Shown here: positions 46,801 through 58,575 of the stretch, one piece after another | How the letters are laid out: the number at the start of each line of letters is the position of its first letter | How positions within the stretch are numbered: the first letter of the stretch is position 1 | Source: Climacteris rufus | Lineage: Eukaryota; Chordata; Aves; Passeriformes; Climacteridae | DNA: 64,000 nucleotides | Direction of reading: 5' to 3' | Assembly: GCA_013398175.1 (NCBI GenBank) | Contig: VZRZ01007869.1 | Coordinates: 373,924 to 437,923 of the forward strand | The notes under the pieces: generated by a model | Told to the model about the DNA's origin: nothing | Database searches by the model: none | The model's input: only the letters and a program-made list of their open reading frames with translations | Position numbers and translations under genes: made by a program

Positions 46801-49800
46801 ACTAGAATGATCAACTGTTGGGCACATAATATCCCCTGGCACTTCTCTGAAGAAATCTTGTAATTAGAAATAAAACATGCAATTTTAAGTTGGAAACTCC
46901 ATTGCTTCTTGCTGATCTGTATGGGCTATCCACGCATTCAGGCAGGTTTCCTCAGAAAAAAAAGCTCACAGTGGTATGTGATATGATACACAAAATTCTT
47001 TGTCCATGTTTCAATCTAGATATTTGAGGCTTCAAGAGATAAGTAGGGCCTTATAATCTATACTGTCTCTCCCTTGGGGACTATTAATACATGAAGAAAT
47101 TCAAGCACTCCTGAGAAGCCATATCTAGATGATAATGTATACACAGAAAACTACCATGCCTATGAAGTAAAGGAATAGTCTGGTGGCTGAACATCACACA
47201 ACTGGATAAAACTTTTCTAGAAGAATTCACTTCCTTGGTACATTTAATTCCCAGTTTGATGGTCTTTCAGAAGAACCAATAGGATTGTCAAAGGCACCAT
47301 GATAATGTGAAAACACAGTGAGCTGTACGCTTCTCTGATGAGTTCTCAGATGTTTCTGTAGGAGAAAAGTAGAGTGAAAATGGATGGAAGGGGGAGAACA
47401 ACATCTGTAGAACCTATAAAGATCTGAGGAGATGCTACAGTGGAAAAAAATCAAAGGAGAGAGTTTAGGGGAAAGCAGAGAGGAAATCCTTATCCACTAT
47501 TTGTGTCCCCTTAAAAGCTCCATGCAATATTACAGCCCCTGCTGAGCTGTGAAACCACATGACACACAGTGATCTTGTGGGTGCCCTTGTACCAGTGCAG
47601 GACTCAGATGTCTGGTCCCAGGGTTCTGAACATGGCAAGAATGATTGATTAGAACAGTGCAGCAAATAGCATTGTCTGTGCTGAAAGGAGAAGGAATCAG
47701 ACATGTAGGATTGAAAGAGACAGATGAAGGAAAGACCCAAAGCAGATGGCTCTGTCTTGCTCTTGCCAGGCAGATGTGATGATGAGGAAGCAGCAAGGCA
47801 GTCACTCTTGCAGTAAAGGCCCACACCTTGAATCATCGACCCTGGGCAAGAGTCAGTCCAGAACAGCCATCCCATTTCCTCAGCTATAAGCACAATGTTG
47901 CACCCTGGCCCACTCCAGTGCCCCAGGTTTTCCATGGCTCCCCTCATTTTCAGTGCTTTTCAGGGCAACATGCATTTCAATAGGGCTAATCATTAGTTTA
48001 ATGAGGCTAAATAATTAGACTAATAAAGCTAAAATACTTGTTGAATAATCAAAATATTCCCTTGAAAGGCAGAAGGAAGAAGCATATTGCCACAAAGTAA
48101 GCAAAATAAATAAATAAATTCATTTTATCATACGCACTGAACTTCTCACATTCTAGTACACCAGGTATTATGCAGAGGGGTAAGAAAACAGCCATGTCTT
48201 GAAAGAGTTTATAGCAAAGGCAATATGCAAAAAACCTGTGAAGAATACAGCAAAAACACAAACACATTTCAATATATTTTTCTCACTCCTCCAGTTCCTC
48301 ACTACCTTGGTCACAGCACCCTTAGTTAATCAAGGAAGGTCAAATTCAGGCACAAGTTCTGTGGTTCAGCTTAAGTTAGTCTGTTGCAGCATGCTATTCT
48401 CCTTATGATTTAGTCATTCCTTGTTAGGGTCTCTCTTGCAATTTTGCTCCTACTCCTAATCTTAAAGGATAATTCAGCAGTTTGCTTAACAGCCAAAAAT
48501 ATCATTATCTTCCTTGCAGACAAAGGGTACAGTTCTAGAGGAACATAAATTTGATTTTCAGAGATAGTGGTTACCTGCAGCTCTTACTGGCTTCAGATAA
48601 TATTTTGGGCACTACTACACCTGAAAGGTCAGGCTTTCAATATAAGCAACTGAAATTCACCTCCAAAACAGAATAGTTTCCATGCACTGAAAAACAAGTG
48701 TTCTGGTCAGATTTAGAGAAAATCTTGGGTCACCAGAAATGGATGATAAATTTCAGAATTGTTTTTAGGAGGTCTTTGACATAAGGAAGGGAGAAAAACA
48801 ATCAGTGAGACAACTCACTGCCACACATGAACCATCTCACGTATGAAAATAAAAAAGGCAAAAACTGTTGTCAGTCTCCAAAGAGATTTATCAGGTGATA
48901 CCTGGTCTGGATAAAGGATGAATTTCAAATTCCACCTCCTTCCACATTTGACCACACTGATTAAAAAAGCCCAAAGCCTACAAATTACTTATGATCAGTT
49001 CTGTCAGTGACAGAGGGAACAAGTTGTTAGACCACACCTAGATATTTTCAGCACTACATTGTCTTCTAAATTTGGTGCTCTTTGCTGTATATTTTCTGCT
49101 ATGGCTATTGCCAAGTATTATTAGAAGTGAGTCAGGGATTGCACATGTGCTACTGCTGATCCACCCTCACCATTCCAAAGGAAACAGCTCCACAATGAGA
49201 GATTAGTGAGAATGTAATAAAAGTATTATTATGTTTTTATAGATGTATCTCTTTTCAGAAAGGAATTCAATTTATTGCTTGCACTATTTTTGTTCAGGTT
49301 TAGCAGCAGATAGACAAAATTAGCTGGAGGGTTACTTACTTTCAAGTAGATCCAGTGTTCCACTCCTCTCCTGGCAGAAAGAGAAAGGAAAGTACCTTCA
49401 GGTTTTCAAGGCACAGATCGTGTATTTTTTGTGGTATGAAGTAATTTCTTTTAACATTAAGCTGTGCAATTCACCAATTCCCAGAACTGCATGTTAGAGT
49501 TTGCATTCTGAACAAAGCTAAGTACCTTCCCTTCCAGGGCTCTTTTGTCTTTTAAATGCATCCTCCTTGGTTGTATTTCATGTTATTGTGTTCTCACTGC
49601 TTCTGTATAAATGAACATATTAATCCTTAATTTTCTGGGTTTCTTGCTCCATTTGCCAAGGAAGAATTTTTCTTCTTTCAGAAGCTGCAGATGCAGATTC
49701 CCACTGTGCCAGCTTCTTCCTGTCTGGAGTGGTCTGGCAAAAGGAATTAGTTCAGGAAAGCCCATAAAAATGTATATTTTCTTTTTACTTCTACTGTACT

Positions 49801-52800
49801 TAACAGCTGTCTCACTGTGTTCTCATCACTTTCCTTTTGAGTATATTTGTGAAAGCCCATCACAGCAGCTAAGGTCTGTAGGGTTGGAAAGCTGACCTTC
49901 CAAGACAAGGGGTAGAAATATGGGAGGCAATGTATCTCCCATCAAATGACAATTTCTCCACAACTCTTTTACTCTTTAGAGTACCCCTGAGAAAATGCAA
50001 AACCTCAATTTTGACTTGTTGTAGCATTCAAAACGGGGAACAAAAAGCTTCACTTTTCAGCAGCTTAGGCAGCTGTGAAACTTGAGGTTCATTTGATAAC
50101 TTCACGTATTTGTATGAAGAACTATATGCAAGGGTATTAAAATCTGACATGGAAGACTACATGGGCAGCATGTAGTCCAGCTCCAGTCTGGAAGAAGGCA
50201 GGTTTTGACTGGGATAAGATGAAACATAGACAACTAGAAAGAAGTACAAGTCCAATACTATATGTGACTCTGTATTTAAAAACACAGCACACCCATGTAG
50301 AGAAAATTAGTCCAATTGTAGCAGCCATTTAGAGCTGTTGCATTTTTCTAAACCCCAGACTGGTGCTATAGAGTACCACCCACAGAGATGAAGGACTTAA
50401 ATGAAGCATAAATTCAGGGAAACAACTTTCTAAGTCTTCAGCTGCTGAATCTTGAAAATATCAATGAAGAAAACTGAAACACATATCAGTTAGCATACAG
50501 TTGCATAAAGCTCTCCATGAGATCCCAACTAGGACTCTAGGACTTTTCAGAGTTGATCCCACCACATCTGCTTTCTCTCTGCCTTTGAGAAAGGACATAA
50601 TGAAAATCAGTTCTCAGGCAGATAGAACAGATTCATTCTCTCTTTGAGTACCACATCATTGCAAAGAGCCCGGTACCCCCAAAAGAGCATGGGAGGTGAA
50701 GGAATTGCCATTTACTGCCACAGAGCTTTTCCAATCAGTTTGATGTTGCAGTGCAGCTACAAGCAACGGGATCCAACTCTTGTTCAAAGAGCACCAGCTC
50801 TATTTCCAGTTTTACAATGGAACTGATGCACTCTAATTTAGAAACTCTAATTTAGATGTCCCACTATATATGCTGGTAAAAGAACATATATACTGGTTAT
50901 TCAGACACAGTCTGGAGTTTGCCTCACACCTCCTACAACGAAGCCACTGATACTCACCTATCATCACCTGTACAAGGCACTGCAAACCGTCTTTGAAACA
51001 GCTCATCAGCAACTGGTAGACTCTCTATTTAAGCTGCAGCAGTATTAATATCTGATGTCTTCACAAAAGTAAAGATTTTTCTTTAAAGCAGAAAAGTCTG
51101 AGAAAGACATTATTAGTCACAGGATGAACCAAAGGCTGTTAATCTCCTGTCTACACCTTAAGAAAGAAAAGAGGAGAAAAAGCTAATTTAAACAAATGCT
51201 ACTATGGGATGAAAAATTCAGACTGATGCGACATTAAATTATTCGTGAGGCTGAGATATCCAGCCACGGTCTTCAGTAAAAAAAGAAAATTATAGGGTCT
51301 ATCAATTAGAGAAGTGGTGCTCTGAGCCTATGTGCTGGCATGCTTACAGTTTTTTTTAATGTCTGGCAGGATGTTTTACAAACTAAACTCAGCAAGATGA
51401 CAATTCCACCAGAAGGTGCTTCAGATGGTTTTGCTAATAATTTTGAACAGCTGAAATGGAGAAAAACATCACTTCATTTATTTGGCTTTTCCAGAACCTG
51501 TCAAATCTGAGCAGAACCATTAACTGCCCCCTTCTACACCTTCTACACCTACCCCCACCTTCTCTCCCACCTTCTTCTAGAAAAGACACACTTCAATTTA
51601 TTTTTTTTTTTTCTACAGGTATTCTGCATAATCAGGCTTTGTTCCCAAAACAAACTTTGGTCATTCTTCGTGCACTTCCTCTCTAGAAAGAAGTGCCATT
51701 TCTTGAGACTATTCATTGGAGGCTGGTACTGCTACTGCTGCAAAGATGTAAATGCTAACCACCCTATATTGGCTTTTGTTTTAATAGCCTTTTAACCAAC
51801 TTTGTTAATGGACTGAATGCAATTTAGATATGGAACTTGGCTAAAATGTAGCTTCAATTGGCTATTAAAATTTAAGAGCCAACTAAGATAGCTAATTACA
51901 AAAAAAGCTCCAGTGATAATGCTAAGCAGAATTAGTAATAGCAAATGACAGTCTGTCTAGTCTTATTCCCAAAGGGAAAGAAACTCTTAACTGAGAAGTC
52001 AACCAGACAACGTGCAGAAAACCTAATTGCATTACTGGTATTATGGCATCCCAAATCTGGCAGCTCACTAGGACAAAATAGTGAGAAAAGTCTGTCAAAC
52101 TACTCAGGAAAACAACTGACCCCCTTCTTAACATTAGTTGCAGCAAATATTGGGAATTATTATTTTATGTTTGCTTACTGTAAAATAATCCTGTAAAAAT
52201 TATCAAACCAGCACCATCTAAAAAATAGCTCATATGCATCCTGGATTTGACTCCCTCTCCAGATATTTTAGATTAGGGAAAAAATATAAACAATCTGTCT
52301 GCAAAACGTTCCAGCACTAAAAGAGGCATTCTGAGCTTCATTATCAATATCCTCATTACACCATCAGCTGAAGTGCCGACTAGTTCTCCTGTGAAGATTT
52401 ATCATGTATGGTGGCCACTTTGAAACATAGGTAGTGGAGTCTTTAACATTCCCTACTCAAGTGTCTCCCTGCTGTGCCTGTAAATGTCAGTCCAGTTTTT
52501 TCACGGCTGCGCGCACAGATTAGAAACAGCAGGAGAGCTTGGGAGTATGACTACAATACTAGTAAGGACACTTGTCTTCATGGCACTGCTCAAGTGATTC
52601 TTGGAATGCAGGACCCTGCTGTTTTCTAATATTTACACACAACTGGAGTCATCAAGAGCAGTAAATGCAGTCTAAAGGCAGCTTGCTTCTTTTGTGTTAG
52701 GGGCTTTACTTTCAAACGGGGATGTCAACAAAATCCTACTGCACCCTCCGCCTCTCATAAAGCACTGTATTTCCCCATCAGTGCTTTGCAAAGCGGCAAA

Positions 52801-54614
52801 AACACGTGTGTGCCAGCACATGCTGTATATGATCCATACGGCAGCGCTGCGGGTATGATTGCAGCCTTCCCCTCAGCTCCTCCTGCCTGTCCCACGCTTT
52901 AAACACTACTGCAGTTACAGCAAGCTGGAGGCTGGGGTTGTGCAGTGCCTTGTGAACAGAGACAAGCCCTGAAACAACATGCACCTTGAATGAAAAGCAC
53001 CCTTTTCCTTCACAGAACACTTGCCAGGACATCTTTTTCCAGGACGTTTTTGGGGTGGGAGGAGGTGGGGTGGCTTATGAAATTTGCACCTCAAAACATT
53101 CTTTTCAAATATATGGAAATGACTGTATTTGTTGCATTTGGCTTTGGTAGTGTCAAAAGAAAACACACTCCTTGAAAACTTGGAAAGTAAAGAAAGGAAG
53201 TTTACTGGTAAATAAGTTACTAAAAAAAAAATAAATGTCAAACAATTGAAGTACAAAAGAATGACATTACCTTTGAGTATGTGACAAGCAAGAGAATACA
53301 GTATGCCTTCCTGACAATAGCTATTCAGAAAAGTGTAACATACTTTCTGAACAAAATGATTAAATGAAGTCATTAAAATGATAGTTTGATTTGAGGAGTT
53401 TTAAACATGAGAGTGGCTTTAGCAGTTCTATTTTTACATCTGAAATGAAGAGAATGCTATGCTTAAAGTTGTCAGCCACACTTTGCTAATACCCAGGAAA
53501 ATGAGCCTAACAGTCAACAGAAATGAGAAAGCACCTTTTAAATATGGTATTCCAGTTTTATTTCAAAACAATGGATTTCCTTGTTACAAAGCATAACCTC
53601 ATCATTCATTCAACATTTCGTGCTACAACATATTTATTCTAGTGAGTAGCTACTCAGACATTATACAATCAAGCAAGCTGGACACCCACACAGATACACT
53701 GCTTACTGGCTCATATGGATGGCTTCTGGTTTGCCAAACTTTCAGTCTCCCTGATAAGAATGATGTTCATGCCTTATTATCTGTATGTTGCAGTAGCTAT
53801 ATGAAAAGTAGTGGTATTTCACACTGGAATTCAACACAGTATTGTTTGACTTACAACTCTGAAGAGAGGACTCAAAGCTAAGCAAGGAAGTACTTTTACA
53901 AAAGGATTTGGAAGATTACATGCTTCTCAAGAATTAAAAAAGGTAGACCATTATGTTGCTATGAGAAGCAGATGTGAGACAATATTTCATCGGAACTAGA
54001 TACTGTACAAAGTTACTCACAATTATAACTTTTCTAGTCTTTTCACTAATATAAAAGAAAACCTGAGTGGGTTGTTGAGAATAGGCATCGTTTTTTGCTT
54101 GGTTCTTTTCTTTGCCATGGGCCCTCTGTCTGAAATTCTGGTCTTTCTTTCCAGAGAAACCCTGAATAATTGGAAAAGTGATACAAACACAAATACTATG
54201 CCAAAAAAATGGCTAAAATTCAGTACCTGTCTTCCAAAGATCTGTTTAAATGCATTTTATACAAACTACAATGGAAGGATGTGAATTTTGTCTTACATTC
54301 TGTTTTTAATTCAAACATTTGAAAAACATTTAAAAGCTATTTCTGCTTTTTCAGACTCCATCTCAGAGTACATCTAAGTGACCACCAATATGTCTTTACT
54401 CAAAACTAGAAGAAATCAGATGCAACACTGCTGTTTCTTATATTGTATCCATAATGAAACTTAAATAAGGCTTTATCTCTACATTATAAAGCAGAAAAAA
54501 GTACTCTCTTTTAGTTTGCCTTTAAGACATGAATTCATGTATAAGAAGAATAAAAATGCATCCCCACTTCAAAAGTTGGCAAAATTTTGCATTAGTATTT
54601 AAATATACATAAAT
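46801..54614. other. intergenic stretch, no gene seen
   Basis: No transposon or gene was recognised. The patch 47465-47947 has balanced composition with a 160-codon open frame on the minus strand that shows no domain and overlaps a second 98-codon frame. A small tandem word, ccttctacac, is repeated near 51533-51552. Other open frames are short and AT-rich. This stretch separates the last candidate element from the 3' end of the VRK1-like gene. Confidence 0.55.
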
Positions 54615-54783
54615 TATGCAAATATTTTAATAAAACATTTATTCTTCAAAAACAGGTACAAACAGCAGTCCATGTTTTTACAGGATTCATCATTTAAAAA
54701 GGAAAAAAAGATTCCAGTGCTACCAAAAAAAAAAAAACAGAAATGAGCCACAAAGCAACTTAATTTGTTGCTCCATATATCAT
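54615..54783 (-). other. VRK1: 3' untranslated region of the VRK1-like gene
   Basis: The minus-strand sequence from the stop codon to just past the polyadenylation signal is AT-rich and carries no repeats. The expected cleavage point is 10-30 bases after the AATAAA at 54643-54638, so about 54610-54628, which gives a short 3' UTR of roughly 160 bases. A longer alternative end further left cannot be excluded. Confidence 0.45.
54638..54643 (-). terminator. polyadenylation signal AATAAA (minus strand)
   Basis: The plus strand reads TTTATT, which is AATAAA on the minus strand. It lies about 140 bases after the stop codon of the terminal exon at 54784-54866, a normal spacing. Confidence 0.55.
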
Positions 54784-54866
54784 TTACTTCTGGACACTCT
54801 TTCTGGTTGCTGTGCTTTTCTTGGGTTTTGGTGAGGTCACCTTCCGAGTTCTGGTAGCAACTGCAT
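54784..54866 (-). CDS. VRK1: Terminal coding exon of VRK1 (vaccinia-related kinase 1), C-terminal basic tail
   Basis: Seen: on the minus strand a pyrimidine-rich acceptor (ggttttgtttcatttgaattgcag) is followed by two bases that finish a split codon, 26 open codons and TAA. The peptide starts AVATRTRKVTSPKPKK and ends STATRKSVQK. It is Lys/Arg/Thr/Ser-rich, holds a KPKK cluster like a nuclear localisation signal, and is richer in G+C than its flanks. A polyadenylation signal follows. Known: VRK1 is a nuclear Ser/Thr kinase acting on BAF/BANF1, histone H3, p53 and others. Its kinase domain is upstream, and the tail is regulatory and nuclear-targeting. Human VRK1, from memory, ends in a basic tail closing TRKRVQK. 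Inferred: this is the last exon of the avian gene, with the kinase-domain exons beyond the right edge. Only one short exon is visible, so another gene with a basic tail is possible. Confidence 0.6.
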
Positions 54867-55255
54867 CTGCAATTCAAATGAAACAAAACCAGACTTTTTT
54901 TGTTAAATAAAATAACAAAAACAGATCACAAGAAAATAGTTTTAGTCTTCAAAGGGATACATCAGCTCAAGTCACTGAGCTTTGAGTGGGGGGATGGGGA
55001 ACATGACATGGTCACAGAAGAAGCTACAACTATTACTGGGCACTGACCTGCTCCTAAAAAACATTGTACAGTTCAACTTCTCCAAGAGTAGCATCTCATG
55101 GAGTAATTTTTTTAGCTCACCTTCACCAAAAGAATTAGATCCTCTACAAAACCTACACACCTCCTTCCTCCCCATGTGCCAACTTTTAGTTCCATAATGC
55201 TTTCCAGTATTAAGCCATTCCTGATGATCTTTGGACCTTGTGCTCTCTAACCTCA

Positions 55256-55805
55256 GATCATGGTTTAAGCAGAGACAGCAACTATCTACCATGCAGAGTT
55301 CATTCACTCACCCCTTTCCCCTCCCACTGGGATGCGGAGGGGAATTGGAAAAAGGAAAAAAAAACAAGGGCTGAAATAGGAATGGTTTAATAATTCAAGT
55401 AAAATATAATAATAAAAGAGAGGAATTACCACACACACAAAAAAACCTAACCCACAAGTGATGCACAACAGAGTTGCTCATCACCCAAGGCCCAGCTCAT
55501 TCCCCAGCAGTGACTGGCCCTTCCCAGTCAATTCTGCCATTTGATATACTGGGTTTGACATTCCAGGGTATGGATATATCCCTTTGGCCTGTTTGAATCA
55601 GCTGTCCTGGCTGTGCTCCCTCCTTCTGGTGCAGCTCCTCACTGTCAGAGCATGGGAAACTGCAAAGTCCTTGACTTAGGGTATGCACTGCTCAGCCAAA
55701 ACATCTGTGTTATCCACATTATTCTTTCTCATACTGAATCCAAAACACAGCTCTGCACCAGCTACTAGGAAGAAAACTAACATTAACCCAGCTGAATCCA
55801 GGACA
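55256..55805 (-). mobile_element. solo LTR of an avian endogenous retrovirus
   Basis: On the minus strand the block begins TGTCCTGGATTCAGCTGG at 55805, with the ttttcttcctagtagctgg block following. It has a TATA-like CAGTATATC (about 55541-55550) and an ATTAAA signal about 160 bases further on. The end is a degenerate form of the ggtttaaaccatga-type terminus at about 55256. This layout and wording match an LTR type that I remember as abundant in bird genomes, though I do not assert a family name. The length is about 550 bases with no internal viral coding sequence, so it is a solo LTR left by recombination. The flanking five bases (cctca and cttag) do not match, so the target-site duplication has decayed or the ends are slightly off. 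It has the same orientation as the VRK1-like gene and lies about 400 bases upstream of its last exon. Confidence 0.82.
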
Positions 55806-57129
55806 CTTAGCAAATAAATATTTTTGGTCTGGTATTCTCTAGTTTAGTGACATCTTTGAGCATTCTGAGTGGAGCTTATACAAGGGGAGGTGGAAGGCAC
55901 ACAGGTGAAGAAAAAAGGAAGACGTTTGTTTGGCAATGTCAAACTCTTAAATCGGCCCAGCTATCAGTGCAACTTTGCCTAGAGATTCAAGTTATCACTT
56001 GACAATATTTTATTAACAAAGGTAACAAACAACATCTAAATAAGTTTCCTAGTAAACCTAGCAGGCAGGTTGTTCAAAGAGACTCTATCTATAAGCAATA
56101 ATAAAATCCTCTCTGCACTTTGGTTCTTTCCTGCCTAGTACCAGGGAAAAGGAGGAAAACAAAACACCACAGCTCATTTCTGTGAATCACATTCAACTGC
56201 AGTCACTTTGACAAAAAAATATTACACATTATAAAAATTCCTACCTTTTTGCAAATACAGTAACAATTAAATACTTTTCATCTCCTAGTAATGTATTTTT
56301 AAATTTTTTTAACTTTTTTTTAATCCCAAATTTCTAAAAGAGAGCATGCCTAACTACTTCAGTTCCTACTTGTAAAACTATATATAATTCCACAGTTCCT
56401 GTCAAGTGTAGAGGCAAAGAAAAATATAACTGGGTTTCATGGAAATCCTTGAGAAAGAAGCTGCTTGCTTAAGACAACAGCCTTTGAGCCGTAGGAGTCA
56501 CTGATTATTCAAGCTCAATGAGTAAACTTGCAGAAAGCAAGGAGGCAGAGAACAATGCAAAACAAAACAACTTTATGAGAAAAACCCAGCAGTACCATGT
56601 ATAGTGCTGGGCTCTATCCTACAAGAAAGGTCTGAGAAAAATAGGGGTGAAAATGGTTTCCAGCTCTCTAACAAAAAGAACAGTGACAAAACATTGAATT
56701 TAACTAGTATATCTGAAGTAAGTTTAAAAAAAAAAGGGGGGGAAGAGATGTGATGTGCAAAAGGTTGCTGCAATTTTCATGCCCATAGTGCCTAGGACAA
56801 CTAGTGCTTCAAGGAAATTCATATTAGGTAGTAAAAGTAAAAAAATACTCCCTCTTAACAAGTCCTTTATAATAGTAAGGACAGTTAAGTATTGCAAGTG
56901 GTGTTGACTAGGGATGTTTTAGAATTTTAATCATACAGCTTTTAAGATAAAATATTAGCATATATCAAGATTAACACCAATCTAAATTAATTAGATTGTT
57001 GTATAGAGCCGGTCTTCTCTTGATGCCCCTTCGACCTTCTCACCTTCCAATTCTACATACCCCATTTTAGCAACACACAAATCTTACGACTAAGAGGAAA
57101 AAAAACTCTGCTTGAGTCAAAAAATTGAC

Positions 57130-57159
57130 TATAAAATTCTATAGAATTCTATAAAATTC
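57130..57159. repeat. three-unit tandem repeat, 10-bp unit tataaaattc
   Basis: Three adjoining units; the middle one has a single a-to-g change (tatagaattc). A decayed half unit follows. Confidence 0.85.
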
Positions 57160-58465
57160 TGTCATTCTATAAATCAACAGAAGTCCTTTTGGTAAAACCA
57201 GAGTCCCAACTTTCCCATCTAAATTGTCTTCTTTGATGAAAAGGAGAATAGTAAGATATTCTGAAACATGAAAACACAGCTACCAAGCAGATGAAATCAA
57301 GTATGATTTAGGTGACTTCTAAGTTATATCATAGGTTACAATATCTGAAAAACAGAACCACAAAGATTTTAGATTCTTGGCCAACATCAGGGAAGTGACA
57401 AATATCTAGCAGCAGGTATGCTGGAGGTTAGCAACCACATCACCTATATATGCTGAATTTACACCTGACAAAGGCTGAATACATGCCAATCTCTGGCTAA
57501 TGGCTGAAGAGTTCCAGCCATGGCAGTCTGTGCAAGCTCCTAAATCAGACTTGTAGTCACCACCATTAAACAACACAGCTAATTTCAAAAAAAGCACAGG
57601 TGGTGGAGTACCTTGATCAGACACTACAAGGTTTCCTTACTCAAAAAATCACCCCAAACCTAATGTCCATGCATAATCTTACACACACATTTTGCTCTCT
57701 GAGTACCTCTTTAAGAAACAAAGGCCAGTAAATCTGGAGTAGTGGACAGTTCTCTGAAAGAGATGTTCTCACACTAGTATCCACAGAGGAAGCTTAATCA
57801 GCGTTTCTTTATAGACACCCAGTGTGCCATAGCAGGACAGTCTTAGAACTGACATTTCTTTAATACTGGCAACTTCATGCCAAATATGTCGAACTGCCAC
57901 AGTTCAACAGTTAACCTGAGAAGTGATAGGGTAGGAATGAGACTATCCCTAATCTACTAGATACAATCTTACATATGCCACTACATCAGATCACAGAGCA
58001 ATAAGCCGATCCCAAGAATAATTTTATTCCAATAATTATATCCCAAGAAATCTCAGATTTGTGATTTCCAAAGCAGACAAATTTAGAACTGTCAGTTTTT
58101 CAAAATTCTTCCACTGACTACAGTATCCCTTTTCTCTTAAAACATGCTTCAGTTATATTTCAGCTGTCTTTGTTGGTATCAAATGACCGAGTCATTTTGC
58201 CAGATGGCTCTCTAGGAGCCCTTTTTCCTTCAACTGCCCCTTAAAACGGTTCTATAATCACCAGATTGAATAAGGAAACAAGAGAAGGGAACCCATACAA
58301 TTGCTATCTACATATGGAAGGAATAAGAAAAATATAATGCTGGAAGCTGAAGACTACATTCAGCAACCAGCTGGAACTTGGGCCAGGCTGCAGCATATAA
58401 TGAGTTGAGCACCACCGTTCTCAAATCAGTTTGGGCACTTTGAATACGGTGCCAATGAAAAAATA

Positions 58466-58575
58466 CTTTTCTTTTAAGAAGAAGAAAGAAGAAATCACCT
58501 TTTAAGAAGATTTTCTTTGAGAAGAGGAAGTCTTCTTTTAAGAAGAAACTTCCTTCTTTTAAGGAAGAGTCCTCT
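58466..58575. repeat. CTTTTAAG(A/G)AG repeat cluster with nested hairpins
   Basis: The core cttttaagaag occurs at 58471-58481, 58499-58509 and 58535-58545, with a variant cttttaaggaag at 58556-58567. Each core is nearly self-complementary (ctt...aag), so several overlapping hairpins can form, and on a larger scale gaag and cttc words also pair. Unit spacing is irregular (28, 36 and 21 bases), unlike a clean minisatellite. Confidence 0.7.

Noticed and set aside
54972..55307. Minus-strand open frame ending near a gtgagc donor that would fit the phase of the VRK1 terminal exon
   Set aside because: Its upstream half is inside the solo LTR, there is no usable acceptor, and the peptide does not resemble the acidic/Lys-rich VRK1 linker.
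57890..57965. Minus-strand acceptor followed by 23 open codons and a stop near 57850-57935
   Set aside because: The phase is incompatible with the VRK1-like donor, and the peptide is unrecognised.
58175..58245. Minus-strand open codons with a basic composition (GKRAPREPSGKMTRSF) ending in a stop
   Set aside because: The incoming phase could fit VRK1, but the acceptor has no pyrimidine tract, so the splice evidence is inadequate.
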